In this document: positions 63,778-64,000 of the stretch, in pieces
How positions within the stretch are numbered: position 1 is the first letter of the stretch
Layout: every line of letters begins with the position of its first letter
Assembly: GCF_051020765.1 (NCBI RefSeq)
Contig: NW_027469307.1
Coordinates: forward strand, 163,879-227,878
Length of the DNA: 64,000 nucleotides
Source of the DNA: Lasioglossum baleicum
Lineage: Eukaryota > Arthropoda > Insecta > Hymenoptera > Halictidae
Direction of reading: 5' to 3'
Translations under genes and position numbers: made by a program
The notes under the pieces: model-generated
The model's database searches: none
The model's input: the letters and a program-made list of their open reading frames with translations, nothing else
What the model was told of the DNA's origin: nothing

Positions 63778-64000
63778 CATAACGCATAACGCATAACGCT
63801 TAACGCATAGCCCATAACGCATAACGCATAACGCATCACGCATAACGCATAACGTATAACGCGTAACGCATAACGCATAACGCATAACACATAACCCATA
63901 ACGCATAACGCATAACGCATAACGCATAACGCTTAACGCATAACGCATAACGCATAACGCATAACGCATAACGCATAATGCATAACGCATAACGCTTAAC
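63380..64000. repeat. Array domain H: variant clusters resume
   Basis: After domain G the variant motifs of the interior return: CATAGCG at 63385, CTTAACG with CATAGC at 63491-63503, then from 63778 a clean block with CTTAACG, CATAGCC, CATCACG, a CGTATAAC-type unit, CGTAACG, CATAACA and CATAACC. The last block resembles those in domains D and E (for example around 24580 and 30130). It continues off the right edge. Confidence 0.8.

Larger units (their letters stand above)
1..64000. repeat. Satellite array of a 7-bp unit, CATAACG / CGTTATG
   Basis: The sequence is head-to-tail CATAACG from the first base to the last, with no change of orientation. Most units are exact and the rest usually differ by one substitution. 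Recurrent variants are CTTAACG (the commonest), GATAACG, CGTAACG, CATATCG, CATCACG, CACAACG, CATAATG, CATAACA, CATAGCC and CATAGCG. The unit is 3/7 G+C and carries one CpG per 7 bases. The + strand has a TAA stop in every frame every 21 nt; the - strand has none, which explains its long spurious open frames. Both window ends lie inside the array, so its full length and flanks are unknown. Satellite DNA of a eukaryotic nucleus is the likeliest identity; that is inference. I do not recognise this unit as a named satellite. Confidence 0.98.

Noticed and set aside
1..64000. Telomere.
   Set aside because: A 7-bp unit recalls plant-type telomeres, and GTTATG occurs within the 12-bp Allium telomere unit, but this unit has no run of G and the array is rich in nested variants.
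1..64000. CRISPR array.
   Set aside because: The repeat is 7 bp with no spacers; variant clusters are substituted units in register, not unique spacers.

Overview
The whole 64,000-base window is one uninterrupted tandem array of a 7-bp unit, CATAACG on the + strand (CGTTATG on the - strand), about 9,140 units long. I see no protein-coding gene, RNA gene, mobile element, CRISPR array or unique-sequence island. The only bases that do not read as a close variant of the unit are 14 bases at 6483-6496. The very long minus-strand open frames come from the unit: CGTTATG has no stop in any frame, and because 7 is not divisible by 3, all three frames read the same heptapeptide, MRYALCV, every 21 nt.

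Such an array is what one expects of eukaryotic satellite DNA (heterochromatin, centromere-adjacent, sex or B chromosome, or subtelomere) in a long-read assembly. Nothing in it identifies the species. I know of no bacterial genome with a 7-bp array this long, but the absence of flanking genes means host and chromosomal position cannot be fixed.

The information lies in the variant units, which form subfamilies and nested higher-order repeats. Domain A (1-6482) carries GAAAACG followed by CAAGACG. The 14-base odd doublet at 6483-6496 marks its edge. Domain B (6497-9361) is mostly pure units with a 1.74-kb duplication. Domain C (9362 to about 22.09 kb) is a 4.45-4.47 kb higher-order repeat marked by CATAAAG. 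Domain D (about 22.1-27.97 kb) is pure-rich with 1,953-bp and 1,155-bp duplications. Domain E (27.97-33.0 kb) has a repeat of about 2.45 kb. Domain F (about 33.0-58.16 kb) is the most variant-rich, marked by CATAACT followed by CTTAACG and by CAGAACG, with nested duplications from 350 bp to about 8.2 kb. Domain G (58.16-63.38 kb) is nearly homogeneous. From 63.38 kb to the end the variant clusters resume.

The 7-bp register is held with no net slip from about 9.0 to 60.1 kb. The first 60 kb contain only two one-base phase shifts, and these are copies of one event. A dozen small phase-breaking indels then fall between 60,098 and 63,777. That contrast, and the exact multiples of 7 between duplicated landmarks, are the main observations. 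Landmark positions were read by eye, so individual coordinates could be off by a base and the lists of variants may be incomplete.
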